Positions 8,181 through 20,372 of a stretch of 64,000 nt of DNA are shown one piece after another. The translations under genes and the position numbers were made by a program. Each line of letters starts with the position of its first letter. Within the stretch, counting starts at the first letter, position 1. The stretch comes from Acidipropionibacterium virtanenii (GTDB taxonomy: Bacteria; Actinomycetota; Actinomycetes; Propionibacteriales; Propionibacteriaceae), in contig NZ_CP025198.1 of assembly GCF_003325455.1 (NCBI RefSeq), forward strand, positions 2,170,001 through 2,234,000, written 5' to 3'. Below the pieces are notes generated by a model. It did no database searches. It saw only the letters and a list, made by a program, of their open reading frames with translations, and was not told where the DNA came from.

Positions 8181-9662
8181 TCACCAGTCCTCGTGGTCGT
8201 CGGCGATGTCCGGATCGTCGTCCACCGGCTCAAGCCGACGGCCCTCCATCGCCGCGACGTCCTCATCCGAGAGGTCGGGCGTCTCCACCACGGCCTGAGG
8301 CAGCGACCTCGCATGGTTGACGCCGTCGGGCAGCAGGATCGCCCGGGCCTGCCCGGCCAGGATCACCGAACCCGCGATGAGGATGCCGGCCCCCGGACCG
8401 CTGGCATCGGCGATCCGGATCGCCCGCTCGATCGCCTCGGAGACGGTCGGTTCGACGTCCAGATGCTCGGCATCCCAGTGGGCCGACGCCTTGTCGGCCA
8501 GCTCGTCGACCGGCAGCGCCCTGGACAGCTCCGGCATCGTGGTGACGACCACGTGGTCCACGTCCTCGGCCATCTCCGACAGCACGCCGTCGATGTCCTT
8601 GTCCCGCATCGCCGCGACCACCGCGATGAGGGGATGAAGGTCGAAGGACTCGCGCAGGCCCGCCATCGCCGAGCCGGCGCCGTGCGGATTGTGGAAGGTG
8701 TCGAGGATGATCGTCGGAGAACGGCGCACCACCTCGAGACGGGCCTCGGCATGAACCTGCGACAGACCCTGCTCGATGATCGCCGGGCTCAGAGGCTTGC
8801 CACCCAGGAAGGCCTCCACGGCGGCCACAGCCTGCGCGGCGTTGTGAGCCATGTGCTCGCCGAACAGCGGCAGATACAGCTCGCCGAGGGGCCCGGCGGC
8901 CTCCTCGATCCTGATCACCTGACCGCCCAGCGCGGGGCGCCGCTCGAGCAGGGCGTAGTCGGGCCCTTCGAGGACCGGCTGCACCCCGACGTCGGTGCAC
9001 TGAGCCAGCAGCACAGCAGCGGCCTCCGGCTTCTGCCCGGCGATGACGGCACGCGACCCGGCCTTGATGATCCCCGCCTTCTCGGCGGCGATCTTGTCGA
9101 GGGTGTCGCCGAGGATGTGCATGTGGTCCATCGCCACCGGGGTGATGACAGCGACCTGGGCATCGGCCACATTCGTGGCATCCCAGCGCCCCCCCAGGCC
9201 CACCTCGATCACTGCGACATCCACCGGAGCATCGGCGAAGGCCGCGAACGCCATGGCCGTGATGACCTCGAAGAAGGTCATCTCGATACCGTCGATCCGT
9301 TGCGCATCAACCATCTGCACCATCGGGGAGACCTGCTCCCAGACGCTGTCGAAGGTCTCGACGCTGATCGGCTCGCCGTCGATGCAGATCCGCTCGCGCA
9401 CATCAACAAGATGGGGCGACGAGTACCGGCCCACCCGAAGCCCGGCGGCGCGCAGCAGCGCCTCGATCATGATCGCCGTCGAACCCTTGCCATTGGTGCC
9501 GGCGATCTGGATCACCGGACAGGCGCTCTCGGGACTGCCCAGCAGATCGAGGAGAGCCTTCTCGCGCCCCAGACCCGGTCCGATCCGGTTCTCGGGCCAA
9601 CGGACCTGCAGCGCGGCCGCCAGCCGGTCGTGGGCGGACCGGTCGGAGTCGATGTCGCTCAA
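8181..9662 (-). CDS. folC: Bifunctional folylpolyglutamate synthase / dihydrofolate synthase
   Basis: Adds L-glutamate to dihydropteroate and to folates, ATP-dependent, in the cytoplasm. Its 493 residues include the Mur-ligase-type P-loop TNGKGST near residue 55, SSPHLVDVRERI, and the glutamate-ligase region with HNPHGAGS near 320. The start appears to be TTG at 9662, overlapping the rbpA stop as TTGA. In many actinobacteria folC follows valS; here it follows rbpA instead. The C-terminus carries an acidic tail. Confidence 0.92.
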   Translation of the reverse strand: MSDIDSDRSAHDRLAAALQVRWPENRIGPGLGREKALLDLLGSPESACPVIQIAGTNGKGSTAIMIEALLRAAGLRVGRYSSPHLVDVRERICIDGEPISVETFDSVWEQVSPMVQMVDAQRIDGIEMTFFEVITAMAFAAFADAPVDVAVIEVGLGGRWDATNVADAQVAVITPVAMDHMHILGDTLDKIAAEKAGIIKAGSRAVIAGQKPEAAAVLLAQCTDVGVQPVLEGPDYALLERRPALGGQVIRIEEAAGPLGELYLPLFGEHMAHNAAQAVAAVEAFLGGKPLSPAIIEQGLSQVHAEARLEVVRRSPTIILDTFHNPHGAGSAMAGLRESFDLHPLIAVVAAMRDKDIDGVLSEMAEDVDHVVVTTMPELSRALPVDELADKASAHWDAEHLDVEPTVSEAIERAIRIADASGPGAGILIAGSVILAGQARAILLPDGVNHARSLPQAVVETPDLSDEDVAAMEGRRLEPVDDDPDIADDHEDW

Positions 9663-10015
9663 TAGATGACCTCTCCGCTGCGGCGACGCTCCCGCAGGCT
9701 CTCCAGAGCCTCCGCGAGGATGGCTGCCGCCTCCTCATCGCTGCGGCGCTCCTTGACGTAGGCCAGATGGGTCTTGTACGGCGTGATCTTCGGCGGAGGC
9801 GGCGGATTCTTGGAGTCCCGATTGGCCGGATACCCGCACTTGGGGCAGTCCCAGGTGTCAGGGATCTGCGCGTCGACCGAGAAGACCGGCCGGATCACGT
9901 GGTGATTCGCGCAGTAGTAGGTCACGACCTCCCGGGGCGCGGACTCCCCCCGCTCGGCCTCTCCCATCGGGCCCGCACCGACCCGACTTCCTCGAATGGC
10001 GTTACCACCGGCCAC
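9659..10015 (-). CDS. rbpA: RNA polymerase-binding protein RbpA
   Basis: Actinobacteria-specific activator that binds RNA polymerase and the principal sigma factor. The 118-residue protein begins with the family pattern AGGNAIRGSRVGAGPMGE. It has a zinc-ribbon-like core (CANHH and CPKCG) and a C-terminal sigma-interacting helix (RRSDEEAAAILAEAL). The start is GTG at 10015. Its stop overlaps the folC start. Good lineage marker for Actinomycetota. Confidence 0.95.
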   Translation of the reverse strand: MAGGNAIRGSRVGAGPMGEAERGESAPREVVTYYCANHHVIRPVFSVDAQIPDTWDCPKCGYPANRDSKNPPPPPKITPYKTHLAYVKERRSDEEAAAILAEALESLRERRRSGEVIY

Positions 10016-10139
10016 GTCCTTGCACTCTCCTCGTCATGAGATGGAGGGCGGCCGTCAGTCGGCCGTCCGATCGTCATCCCGGAACCACTGTGCCCCGGTA
10101 CCGACGTTGCGGGCGCTCTCGGTGGCGCCCGCCCGCGAC

Positions 10140-10403
10140 TCACACGCCGTAGCGATACACCGCCAGCAGGGCGATGATGCAGGCGACCCAGACCACGCCG
10201 ACGATCACTGTGAGGCGATCGAGATTGCGCTCAGCGACCGAATGACCGCCCATCGATGTGGAGACTCCCCCGCCGAACAGGTCGGACAGTCCGCCGCCCT
10301 TGCTCTTGTGGAGAAGCACGAAGAGAGTGAGGATCACACTGATCACACACAGGACGATCGACAGAGTCATCACAGGCCATGTCATGAGCGGCGCGGAAAT
10401 CAC
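10140..10403 (-). CDS. secG: Preprotein translocase subunit SecG
   Basis: Small membrane subunit of SecYEG. Two hydrophobic helices flank the conserved cytoplasmic loop HKSKGGGLSDLFGGG, followed by SVAERNLDR. In-frame starts exist at GTG 10412, GTG 10403 and ATG 10385. GTG 10403 is preferred because a TAGGGT hexamer lies exactly 7 bases upstream and no Shine-Dalgarno supports the others, but the choice is uncertain. secG downstream of tpiA is the usual actinobacterial order. Confidence 0.9.
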   Translation of the reverse strand: MISAPLMTWPVMTLSIVLCVISVILTLFVLLHKSKGGGLSDLFGGGVSTSMGGHSVAERNLDRLTVIVGVVWVACIIALLAVYRYGV

Positions 10404-10410
10404 GTGGTAC

Positions 10411-10416
10411 ACCCTA
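10411..10416 (-). promoter_or_regulatory. Candidate -10 for secG
   Basis: On the minus strand TAGGGT is followed by 7 bases and GTG at 10403. This supports a leaderless secG transcript independent of tpiA. Motif evidence only. Confidence 0.4.
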
Positions 10417-10433
10417 ACTCACATATTTCAGGC

Positions 10434-10569
10434 GGAGGGACGACCCCCCTGCACCCCTCGGGCGATGGCATCCACATCGGTCGAGTCTGTATCGCCGGCC
10501 ACGCACTGCATCCCGGATCTGTTTCCGCGCTCGACCAGAAGGCGCTCGCTCCTCCCCGAACGGGTCAGG
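10434..10569. repeat. Dispersed intergenic repeat, copy 1 (interrupted)
   Basis: The left part (10434-10461) has GGAGGGACGACCC and continues into the C-rich counterpart of the G-rich elements at 2.8 and 34.0 kb. The right part (10542-10569) is a 28-base block matching 18980-19007 at 27 of 28 positions. Both copies of that block are intergenic and lie downstream of an ACGA-loop hairpin. Function is unknown. Confidence 0.55.
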
Positions 10570-10575
10570 ACAGCA

Positions 10576-10607
10576 GGGCGCCCCGGGCCTTGCGGCCCGG
10601 GGCACCC
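10576..10607 (-). terminator. Hairpin terminator after tpiA
   Basis: A 14-bp stem with one mismatch (10576-10589 with 10594-10607) and a TTGC loop lies about 40 bases past the tpiA stop. No U tract is seen. Confidence 0.7.
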
Positions 10608-10645
10608 GCGAATCTCGACCTCTGAGAAATGATCTCAGGGATCGA

Positions 10646-11425
10646 TCACTTCTGGTAGAAGGTCACGATCTCGGTGAAGTCGCCGGGCTTGAGCGAGGCA
10701 CCGCCCACCAGCGCGCCGTCGATATCGGGCTTGCCCATGATCTCGACGACATTGCCGGCCTTGACCGAGCCGCCGTACTGAATCCGCACGGCCTCGGCGG
10801 TCGGGGCGTCGTAGAGCTCCTCGACGGCCTTGCGGATGGCCCCGCAGACCTCCTGGGCGTCGTCGGCCGTGGCGGTCTCGCCCGTACCGATGGCCCAGAT
10901 GGGCTCGTAGGCGATGACCAGCTTGGCGACGTCGGCGGAATCGATCCCGGCCAGGTCGGCCTTGATCTGGCCGACGGTGTGCTCGACGTGCTTGCCGGCC
11001 TTGCGGACGTCAAGGGCCTCGCCGCAGCAGATGATCGGGGTCATGCCGTGCTCGATGGTCTTCTTCGCCTTGGCGTTGACCAGCTCGTCGGACTCGGCAT
11101 GGTACTCACGGCGCTCGGAGTGGCCGACCACCACGTAGCTGCAGCCCAGCGCGGCCAGCATCGCACCCGACACCTCGCCGGTGTAGGCACCGTCCTCGTT
11201 CGCGGAGATGTCCTGTGCTCCCCAGACCAGCGGGAGCTTGTCACCCTCCACCAGCACCTGGACGGAGCGGATGTCGGTGAACGGGGGGATGACGACGGCC
11301 TCGGTGGAGGCGGGATCGTAATCCTTGTCCACCAGTGCCGAACCCAGGTCCTGGACGAGCTGGACCGCCGCGAGGTGGTCCTTGTTCATCTTCCAGTTCC
11401 CGGCCATGATCGGGGTACGCGACAT
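10646..11425 (-). CDS. tpiA: Triosephosphate isomerase
   Basis: Interconverts dihydroxyacetone phosphate and glyceraldehyde 3-phosphate. The 259-residue protein has NWKMN (substrate Lys), the catalytic-His segment GHSERR, the catalytic-Glu motif [10 protein letters not shown] and the phosphate-binding loop IQYGGSVK. The ATG at 11425 shares one base with the pgk stop (TGATG), so the two are translationally coupled. Full family length. Confidence 0.97.
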   Translation of the reverse strand: MSRTPIMAGNWKMNKDHLAAVQLVQDLGSALVDKDYDPASTEAVVIPPFTDIRSVQVLVEGDKLPLVWGAQDISANEDGAYTGEVSGAMLAALGCSYVVVGHSERREYHAESDELVNAKAKKTIEHGMTPIICCGEALDVRKAGKHVEHTVGQIKADLAGIDSADVAKLVIAYEPIWAIGTGETATADDAQEVCGAIRKAVEELYDAPTAEAVRIQYGGSVKAGNVVEIMGKPDIDGALVGGASLKPGDFTEIVTFYQK

Positions 11426-12633
11426 CAGTTGTTCTCCTTCAGCACAGCGATTCCGGGCAGTTCCTTGCCCTCCATGAGCTCCAGCGAGGCGCCACCGCCC
11501 GTGGAGATGTGACCGAACTGGTCATCGGCGAAGCCCAGCGAGCGGACGGCCGAGGCGGAGTCGCCGCCGCCGACCACTGACAGGCCCTTGACCTCGGTGA
11601 GGGCCTGCGCCACCGCGCGGGTGCCCTCCTCCAGGCCCTTGATCTCGAAGACGCCCATCGGGCCGTTCCAGAAGACGCTGGAGGCGCTCCTGACGGCGTC
11701 GGCGTACAGCTTCTCGGTGTCGGGGCCGATATCCAGACCCATCTTGCCGGCGGGCATCGCGTCGGCAGACACGACGTCGACCTGGCCGACGGTGTGAGCG
11801 CCGAAATCGACGTCATCGGAGACCCGCACGTCGACCGGCAGCAGGATCTTCTTGCCGGCCGCCTCAGCCTGGGCCAGGTAGCCCTTGACGGCATCGATCG
11901 AGTCGTCGTCGACCAGCGAGGTGCCGACCTCGTGGCCCTGGGCCTTGATGAAGGTGAAGGCCATGCCACCGCCGATCACCAGGGTGTCGGCGATCTTCAG
12001 GAGGTTGTCGATGACGGCCAGCTTGTCGGCGACCTTGGCGCCGCCCAGCACCACTGCGAAGGGGCGCTTCGGATCGGCGGTGAGGCCTTCGAGGACCTCG
12101 ACCTCCTTGGCCACCAGGGATCCGGCGGCATTCGGCAGCAGCTTGGCCAGGTCGTAGACCGAGGCCTGCTTGCGATGCACCACGCCGAAACCATTGGACA
12201 CGAAGTAGTCGCCGAAGGCGGCGTACTTCTTGGCCAGCTCGACGCGTTCGGCCTCGTCCTTGGAGGTCTCGGCCTTCTCGAATCGGACGTTCTCGACCAG
12301 GGCGATGTCCCCGTCACCCAGGGAGGCGGAGGTCTCCTGGGCCGAGGGGCCCACCACGTCGGCGGCCAGCTTGACGTCGAGCCCCATCAGCTCGCCGAGC
12401 CGCTTGGCCACCGGGGCCAGCGAGTACGTGGGATTCACCTCGCCCTTCGGGCGGCCGAGGTGGGCCAGGATGGTGGTCCGGGCGCCGGCCCGGTGGAGCT
12501 GCTCCAGGGTCGGCAGGGCGGCCTTGATGCGGCCGTCGTCGGTGATGGTCTCGCCGTCCAGCGGGACATTGAAATCGCAGCGGATGACAACCCGCTTGCC
12601 TGACAGGTCGCCGAGGTCCTCAACTGACTTCAT
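11425..12633 (-). CDS. pgk: Phosphoglycerate kinase
   Basis: Makes ATP from 1,3-bisphosphoglycerate. The 402-residue protein has RCDFNVPLD near the N-terminus, the segment [18 protein letters not shown] and the C-terminal nucleotide loop GGGDSASAV. The ATG at 12633 is preceded by a good GAAAGGAT Shine-Dalgarno, which decides it over upstream codons. It follows gap after a strong hairpin and is coupled to tpiA. Confidence 0.97.
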   Translation of the reverse strand: MKSVEDLGDLSGKRVVIRCDFNVPLDGETITDDGRIKAALPTLEQLHRAGARTTILAHLGRPKGEVNPTYSLAPVAKRLGELMGLDVKLAADVVGPSAQETSASLGDGDIALVENVRFEKAETSKDEAERVELAKKYAAFGDYFVSNGFGVVHRKQASVYDLAKLLPNAAGSLVAKEVEVLEGLTADPKRPFAVVLGGAKVADKLAVIDNLLKIADTLVIGGGMAFTFIKAQGHEVGTSLVDDDSIDAVKGYLAQAEAAGKKILLPVDVRVSDDVDFGAHTVGQVDVVSADAMPAGKMGLDIGPDTEKLYADAVRSASSVFWNGPMGVFEIKGLEEGTRAVAQALTEVKGLSVVGGGDSASAVRSLGFADDQFGHISTGGGASLELMEGKELPGIAVLKENN

Positions 12634-12692
12634 GGACGATCCTTTCTGTGGAGGTTCTGAGATGGCCGACAGGAGGGCCGGCCGGGCACGAG

Positions 12693-12730
12693 CGACGGCC
12701 CCGTGCCCCGCAGGGGGCACGGGGCCGTCG
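12693..12730 (-). terminator. Strong hairpin between gap and pgk
   Basis: A perfect 17-bp GC-rich stem (12693-12709 with 12714-12730) and a GCAG loop lie 30 bases past the gap stop. It probably ends or attenuates gap transcription before pgk. There is no U tract. Confidence 0.75.
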
Positions 12731-12759
12731 TTGCGATCACGCCGTGGCGTTCAGCGGAC

Positions 12760-14942
<2,183 letters not shown>

Positions 14943-15003
14943 CTGATGTGTACCTCTTTCAATAGCAGTGATGCCGTGGGCCTGATCCGCACCGGATCGT
15001 CGC

Positions 15004-16038
15004 TCAGTGTGGCACCGATCCCATGATCTCGGCATAGGCGGAGGCCAACCGTAGCGTGTCATGACGGGCTGACCCGTCCCTGGCGGCCATGTCCGCCTCA
15101 ATCAGTTCCGCGCCGAGATTACGGGCATAGGAGACCAGGTGGGTGTCACTTCCGGCGAACACCCGGTCGGCGAGGATCGTGTCGAACCGGATCCTGGGCT
15201 CATGCTCGGCGAGCACCTCGATGTGGCGGGCGGGGCTGAACCCGTCCGTCTCATCGGCCGGAGCGATGTTGAGAGTGAGGATCTTGTGCGCCCGCGACTC
15301 GATGATCGCGTCGGCGATCTCGGGCACCAGCAGATGGGGTATCACCGAGGTGAACCAGGACCCCGGCCCCAGGACGAGGTAGTCGGCGTCGCGGATCGCC
15401 TCGATCGCCTGCGGGCACGCGGCCGGGTTCTCCGGCTCCAGATGGACGGTGAGCACCTCGGCACGGGTCTTCGCCACGGTGGACTGCCCGGTCAGCGTGT
15501 ACGTCTCGTCGGGACGCAGCGGATCCAGACCGATGACCTCCGCCGAGATGTCCAGCGGGACGAGGCACATCGGCAGCACCCGGCCGCGGGTACCCAGCAG
15601 CTCTCCGACCATGTCGAGACCGGCGACCGGGTCCCCGAGCTCCTGCCAGAGGCCCGCTATGAGCAGATTGCCGATCGCATGCCCGGCCAGCTCCCCCTCG
15701 CCACCGAACCGTGCCTGGAGGACCTCCGCCCAGGTTCGCCCGACCCGGTCGTCGGCGCACAGCGCCGCGAGTGCACGACGCAGGTCGCCCGGCGGCAGGC
15801 ATGCGAACTCGTCGCGCAACCGGCCCGACGACCCCCCGTTGTCGGCCACCGTCACAATCGCATTGATCCGGGAGGTGACCCTTCTGAGGGCCCGCAGCGA
15901 TGCGGCCAGCCCATGACCGCCGCCGAAAGCGGTCACCACGGGGCCTCCCGTGTAGTCATGGCCGTCCGCGGGATACCCACCCGGATGCTCCCCGGTCCCC
16001 GTCGGCCCCGGCGACCCGATGATCCCTGCCACGCTCAC
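15004..16038 (-). CDS. yvcK: YvcK/CofD-like gluconeogenesis factor
   Basis: Protein related to 2-phospho-lactate transferase, needed in other Gram-positives for cell-wall homeostasis on gluconeogenic carbon; it binds UDP-sugars in studied members. The 344 residues include [14 protein letters not shown] and [16 protein letters not shown] near residues 38-75, and [13 protein letters not shown]. The start is GTG at 16038, overlapping the rapZ stop as GTGA. The first 30 residues are Gly/Pro-rich and not conserved. Confidence 0.93.
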   Translation of the reverse strand: MSVAGIIGSPGPTGTGEHPGGYPADGHDYTGGPVVTAFGGGHGLAASLRALRRVTSRINAIVTVADNGGSSGRLRDEFACLPPGDLRRALAALCADDRVGRTWAEVLQARFGGEGELAGHAIGNLLIAGLWQELGDPVAGLDMVGELLGTRGRVLPMCLVPLDISAEVIGLDPLRPDETYTLTGQSTVAKTRAEVLTVHLEPENPAACPQAIEAIRDADYLVLGPGSWFTSVIPHLLVPEIADAIIESRAHKILTLNIAPADETDGFSPARHIEVLAEHEPRIRFDTILADRVFAGSDTHLVSYARNLGAELIEADMAARDGSARHDTLRLASAYAEIMGSVPH

Positions 16039-16910
16039 TCCCTCCCAAGATCGCGATGCAGGACTGTCGCCCGGCGCCCCCTTGAGCGCAGCCGCCGAGC
16101 CAGTTCCTCCGCCGTGGCGGTGCTCCGATGCTTTCCGCCGGTGCAGCCGATGGCAACTGTGACCTGCTTCTTCCCCTCCCGAAGATATCCCGATTCCATA
16201 CCTTCCAGCAGCTCGTCGACCCGGGCGATGAACTCCCGGGCCCCGGGCTGGGCCAGCACGTAGGAGGAGACGTCGGAGGACAGACCGGTCTTGGGCCTCA
16301 GCTCCGGGACCCAGTAGGGATTCGGCAGGAAGCGGACGTCGAAGACCAGATCGGCGTCGATCGGCACGCCACGTTTGAACCCGAAGGACATCAGCTGGAA
16401 GGTGAGACCGGTCTCACCGTCCCCATAGGCGTGGTCGATGCGCTGGGCGAGCTGGCGGGTGGTGATACCGGTGGTGTCGATCACCAGGTCCGCGGCGGCC
16501 CGCAGCACCGAGAGCATGCGCCGCTCCAGCGCCACCGCCTCCAGAAGGTGTCCGCCGTGCTGCAGCGGCAGCGGGCGACGACTCGACTCCTGGCGCTTGA
16601 CGATGGTCTCGTCCGAGGCCTCCAGGAAGACCGTCTCAGGGTTGATGCCGCGCAGTGCGACATCGCGCAAGGACCTGCCGACCTGTTCGAACATGCCCCG
16701 GGTGCGCACGTCGAGCACGACCGCCAGACGGTCGATGCCGTTCGAGGAGACCTCGTCGACAAGCAGCCCGAGCATCGCAGGAGGCAGATTGTCGACGACG
16801 TACCAGCCGAGATCCTCCATCGCATGAGCGGCGGTCCGGCGTCCGGCACCGGAGACCCCGGTGATGATGACCACGCGCGGCGGGACGGGGCTGGTGTCTT
16901 GACTGCTCAC
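16035..16910 (-). CDS. rapZ: RapZ/YvcJ family nucleotide-binding protein
   Basis: P-loop protein; in E. coli RapZ directs RNase E to GlmZ sRNA, but the role in actinobacteria is not settled. The 291 residues contain the Walker A region [19 protein letters not shown] with Arg where many members have Lys, the segment VVDNLPP, and the C-terminal GCTGGKHRS motif. The start is GTG at 16910, overlapping the uvrC stop as GTGA. Coupled to yvcK and uvrC. Confidence 0.93.
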   Translation of the reverse strand: MSSQDTSPVPPRVVIITGVSGAGRRTAAHAMEDLGWYVVDNLPPAMLGLLVDEVSSNGIDRLAVVLDVRTRGMFEQVGRSLRDVALRGINPETVFLEASDETIVKRQESSRRPLPLQHGGHLLEAVALERRMLSVLRAAADLVIDTTGITTRQLAQRIDHAYGDGETGLTFQLMSFGFKRGVPIDADLVFDVRFLPNPYWVPELRPKTGLSSDVSSYVLAQPGAREFIARVDELLEGMESGYLREGKKQVTVAIGCTGGKHRSTATAEELARRLRSRGRRATVLHRDLGRE

Positions 16911-18934
16911 GATCCCATCGTATGGCCGCCGGGAGGATCATCCTCCAGGATCTCCCCGGTCGCGGTGTTGACGGCCGGTTCCGGCTTGTCCGCCGCGAGC
17001 GCGGCGACAACCGCGGATGCCAGAACCGGCCCGAATCCGGGCACCTGCGCGATCTCGCCGGCATCGGCGCGCCGCAGGGCCTTCAGCGATCCGAAATGGC
17101 TGAGGAGGGCCTTGCGTCTCGTCTCGCCCAGTCCCGGGACGTCGTCGAGCAGTGACTCGACCATCGCCTTGGACCGCCTCGACCGGTGGAAGGTGATGGC
17201 GAATCTGTGGGCCTCGTCGCGCAGCCGCTGGAGAAGGTACAGGCCCTCCGAGGTGCGCGGCAGGATCACCGGCCACTCCTCGTCCGGCATCCAGACCTCC
17301 TCAAGTCGTTTCGCCAGTCCGCACAGCGCGATCTCCTCGCTCAGCCCGAACTCCTCGAGCACCTCCTGGGCGGCATGCACCTGGGGTGCGCCGCCGTCCA
17401 CCACGATGAGGTGGGGGGCGTAGGCGAACCTGCGGGGGGCGCCGGTGGTCGGGTCGACCAACGATCCGGTCTCCCCGTCGCCCACCTCCTCGGCCATCGC
17501 CTCGCGATCCTCCACCAGGCGCCTCAGACGCCGGGACAGCACCTCGTGCATCGCAGCGAAGTCGTCGGAACCCTCGAAGCTCTTGATGATGAATCGCCGG
17601 TACTCCGACTTGCGGGGCATACCGTCCTCGAAGACCACCATCGAGCCGACCACCTGGCGGCCCTGGATGTGAGAGATGTCGTAGGACTCCATCCGCAGCG
17701 GGGCGCGATCCAGGCCCAGCGCCTCCTGGATCTCCTCCAGAGCCCGGGTGCGGGTGGCCAGGTCTGAGGCGCGCTTCAGCTTGTGCTGGGCCAGTGTCTC
17801 CTCGGCGTTGCGGGTGACGGTGTCCATCAGGGTGCGCTTGTCCCCTCTTCGGGGGACACGGATCTCGACCCGGGATCCGCGGGCCTCGCTGAGCAGGTCG
17901 GTCAGCGCGTCAAGGGATGCCGGCTCGTGCGAGACCAGAACCTGGCGAGGGACCGCGGGCCCCTCCCCCGACTCGCGTACCTCCCCGCGGGTCACGTCAC
18001 CGGCGCCGTAGAGCTGGAGCAGGAAGTGCTCCATGAGGTCGGCGTCCTCTGCAGCATCGGCGCGATCGGCCACCCATCCTCGCTCCCCCCGCACCCTGCC
18101 GGCGCGGACGTGGAAGATCTTGACGGCCACCTCGAGAGGGTCCAGCGCCAGGGCGATGACGTCGGCATCGGTACCGTCGCCCAGGACGATGGCGTTGCGC
18201 TGGGTGGCCTTGTCGAGGGCCCCCAGGGAATCGCGCAGCACGGCGGCCCGCTCGAACTCCAGATTCTCGGCGGCCTGCTCCATCTGCCTCTCGATACGAT
18301 GCACCAGCCCGGTCGAGCGACCGGCCATGAAGGCGCAGAAATCATCGGCGATCGCCCGGTGCGCCTCCGGGCTGATACGGCCCACGCAGGGCGCCGAGCA
18401 CTTGCCGATGTAGCCGAGCAGGCACGGCCTGCCCTGTGTCCTCGCACGATTGAAGACGCCCGTCGAGCAGGACCTCATCGGGAAGACCCTCAGCAGGGTC
18501 TCCATGGTGTCGCGGATCGCCCAGGCCTGGCCGAAGGGGCCGAAATAGCGCCAGTCCTTGCGATGGGCGCCGCGCCCCACGAAGACCCTGGGAATCTCAT
18601 CGGACCAGGTGACGCACAACCACGGGTAGGTCTTGTCGTCGCGGTACATGACGTTGAACCGCGGGTCGTACTCCTTGATCCAGGTGTATTCGAGCTGCAG
18701 CGACTCCAATTCGTTCTGCACCACCGTCCACTGCACATGGGCGGCGGTGGTGACCATCCGCTGGGTGCGCGGGTGGAGTGCCGAGATGTCCTGGAAATAG
18801 GAGTTCAACCGATTGCGCAGGTTCTTGGCCTTACCGACGTAGATCACCTGGCCGTGCTCGTCGCTGAACCGGTAGACCCCCGGCTCGGTGGGGATGGTGC
18901 CCGGCGCAGGACGGTAGGTGGACGGATCAGGCAT
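16907..18934 (-). CDS. uvrC: Excinuclease ABC subunit C
   Basis: Makes both incisions in nucleotide excision repair after UvrAB damage recognition. It has an N-terminal GIY-YIG nuclease (GVYRF, then [13 protein letters not shown]), a UVR segment near 210, an RNase-H-like endonuclease domain ([12 protein letters not shown] and [11 protein letters not shown]), and a C-terminal helix-hairpin-helix pair ([13 protein letters not shown]). ATG 18934 is preferred to GTG 18940: a TAGGAT hexamer lies 6 bases before it, which also provides an AGGA. First gene of the uvrC-rapZ-yvcK-whiA operon. Confidence 0.96.
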   Translation of the reverse strand: MPDPSTYRPAPGTIPTEPGVYRFSDEHGQVIYVGKAKNLRNRLNSYFQDISALHPRTQRMVTTAAHVQWTVVQNELESLQLEYTWIKEYDPRFNVMYRDDKTYPWLCVTWSDEIPRVFVGRGAHRKDWRYFGPFGQAWAIRDTMETLLRVFPMRSCSTGVFNRARTQGRPCLLGYIGKCSAPCVGRISPEAHRAIADDFCAFMAGRSTGLVHRIERQMEQAAENLEFERAAVLRDSLGALDKATQRNAIVLGDGTDADVIALALDPLEVAVKIFHVRAGRVRGERGWVADRADAAEDADLMEHFLLQLYGAGDVTRGEVRESGEGPAVPRQVLVSHEPASLDALTDLLSEARGSRVEIRVPRRGDKRTLMDTVTRNAEETLAQHKLKRASDLATRTRALEEIQEALGLDRAPLRMESYDISHIQGRQVVGSMVVFEDGMPRKSEYRRFIIKSFEGSDDFAAMHEVLSRRLRRLVEDREAMAEEVGDGETGSLVDPTTGAPRRFAYAPHLIVVDGGAPQVHAAQEVLEEFGLSEEIALCGLAKRLEEVWMPDEEWPVILPRTSEGLYLLQRLRDEAHRFAITFHRSRRSKAMVESLLDDVPGLGETRRKALLSHFGSLKALRRADAGEIAQVPGFGPVLASAVVAALAADKPEPAVNTATGEILEDDPPGGHTMGS

Positions 18935-18940
18935 ATACAC

Positions 18941-18946
18941 ATCCTA
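18941..18946 (-). promoter_or_regulatory. Candidate -10 for uvrC
   Basis: On the minus strand TAGGAT is followed by 6 bases and the ATG at 18934. The AGGA inside it could instead serve as Shine-Dalgarno of a longer transcript. The PafBC-type 9-mer seen at uvrA, uvrB and polA is not clear here. Confidence 0.45.
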
Positions 18947-18947
18947 A

Positions 18948-19007
18948 GAGGAAGGGACGACCCTTCCTCGCTCGCGCAAGCGCTCGCTCCTCCCCGAGCG
19001 GGTCAGG
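18948..19007. repeat. Dispersed intergenic repeat, copy 2
   Basis: It starts with a perfect 9-bp palindrome around an ACGA loop (18948-18956 with 18961-18969). It continues into a CTCGCTCG-rich stretch and the block 18980-19007, shared at 27 of 28 bases with 10542-10569. It lies between the divergent uvrC and 19051 genes and overlaps the uvrC promoter region. Confidence 0.6.
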
Positions 19008-19050
19008 TCCGCAACCGCGTCCGGCAAGCCCGTCCCGATACGCTGTCGAC

Positions 19051-19809
19051 GTGCATCTGCTGTTGATCCGTCATGCCCAGTCCGCCAACAACGCCCTGGT
19101 CACCGAGGACGCCGACCATCCCGAGAACTACCTGAGCACGAGGGTCGCCGACCCGCCGATCACCCAGCTGGGGATCAGACAGGCCGAGGCACTGGGTGCC
19201 TGGATCGGCGGTGTCGACCCGCATCCCACCCGTCTCTACTGCTCGCCGATGAGGCGCACCATCGAGACCGCCGCACCGGTCGCCACGGCTCTGGACCTCC
19301 CGCTGGTCGTCGAGGACTTCCTCTACGAGCGCCCGGGGCCCACCGACTGGAACGGCCACGGGTTCAGCGCGGTTCCCGGCACCGCGCGCAGCGAACTGGC
19401 CTCCATCACCGGCCACGTGGTGTTTCCCGACACCGTCACCGAGCAGGGCTGGTACTCCGGCGATGTGGAGACCACCCAGCAGGCGGCCGCCCGCGCGGCC
19501 CGCATCCGCGACTGGGTGCTCGAGGCGCACGAACCGGACGACGTCGTGGCGATCGTGGCGCACGGCGCGATCGGAGCGCTGATCCTCTCGGCGATCCTGT
19601 CCCCGCAGCGACAGGAGAGCCTCGGCGGATACGCGGCCGGCACGGAGCCGTGGTGGTTCAATCTGGCGAACACCTCCACCTCCATGATCGAGATGGGGCC
19701 CCGAGGCATCACCGAGGTGCACTGGATCAACCGTGTCGACCACCTGATCGTCGCAGGCCTCGTTGCGGGCGCCAGCGCTCATGCCACGGGAAATCCGGGC
19801 ACCCGTTGA
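19051..19809 (+). CDS. Histidine phosphatase family protein
   Basis: A 252-residue phosphoglycerate-mutase-like phosphatase. The phospho-accepting His lies in LLIRHAQSANN at the N-terminus, the second conserved Arg in CSPMRRTIET near 68, and the catalytic C-terminal His in VAIVAHGAIGAL near 170. Substrate is not predictable. The start is GTG at 19051, with no Shine-Dalgarno but a TACGCT hexamer 6 bases upstream, suggesting a leaderless transcript. It diverges from uvrC. Confidence 0.85.
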   Translation: MHLLLIRHAQSANNALVTEDADHPENYLSTRVADPPITQLGIRQAEALGAWIGGVDPHPTRLYCSPMRRTIETAAPVATALDLPLVVEDFLYERPGPTDWNGHGFSAVPGTARSELASITGHVVFPDTVTEQGWYSGDVETTQQAAARAARIRDWVLEAHEPDDVVAIVAHGAIGALILSAILSPQRQESLGGYAAGTEPWWFNLANTSTSMIEMGPRGITEVHWINRVDHLIVAGLVAGASAHATGNPGTR

Positions 19810-19866
19810 TGCCGGGGTCCACAATTGGCCTCACCTGATCTGTCAGCACCGAACGGGGGCCCTCCC

Positions 19867-20292
19867 ATGTCACCCACCAGACGCGAGTTGCCCAGACGCG
19901 AATTACTCAGAACCACTCTGGGCCTGGCCGCACTCGCCACCGGAGCCGGCCTCGCCGCGTGTTCCGGGGACGAGGCCGGCCAAGGAGTCTCATCGACCGC
20001 CGGCCCCGCCTCCGTCGCCGCGTCCAAGGTTCCGATCGGCGGCGGGATCGTCCTCGAGGGCAAGAGATACGTCGTCACCCAGCCGTCCAAGGGAACGTAC
20101 CGGGCCTTCAGCTCAGTGTGCCCGCACGCCGGCTGCAACGTCTCGGCGGTGCGCGACGGCCTCATCGTCTGCCCCTGCCATGACTCCCACTTCAAGATCG
20201 CTGACGGCTCGGTGGCCCAGGGGCCGGCCACCAAGGGCCTCACCGCGGCGACCGTGTCGGTCGACGGGTCCGATCTGAAGGTCAGCGCCTGA
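19867..20292 (+). CDS. Rieske [2Fe-2S] lipoprotein with Tat-type signal
   Basis: A 141-residue electron-transfer protein. The N-terminus has a twin-arginine motif (PRRELLRTTLG), a hydrophobic stretch and a lipobox-like LAAC, so it is probably Tat-exported and lipid-anchored. The cluster ligands are in CPHAGC and CPCHDSHF, the two canonical Rieske boxes. The ATG at 19867 was chosen because it directly precedes the signal. No cytochrome or oxygenase partner is nearby. It is convergent with uvrA. Confidence 0.9.
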   Translation: MSPTRRELPRRELLRTTLGLAALATGAGLAACSGDEAGQGVSSTAGPASVAASKVPIGGGIVLEGKRYVVTQPSKGTYRAFSSVCPHAGCNVSAVRDGLIVCPCHDSHFKIADGSVAQGPATKGLTAATVSVDGSDLKVSA

Positions 20293-20372
20293 ACCCCAGC
20301 GCCATCTGCCGGTTGATCTCAGGGTTCTTCGGAACAGACGGCCTCGGCATCACGCCGCCTTGACCAGTGAGA

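Noticed and set aside
16035-16910. Broken Walker A in RapZ (Arg instead of Lys)
   Set aside because: Other actinobacterial RapZ proteins as I recall them also have Arg here, so it is not evidence of inactivation.
18934-18975. PafBC-type promoter for uvrC
   Set aside because: TAGGAT is present, but the 9-mer at the required spacing matches at only about 4 positions.
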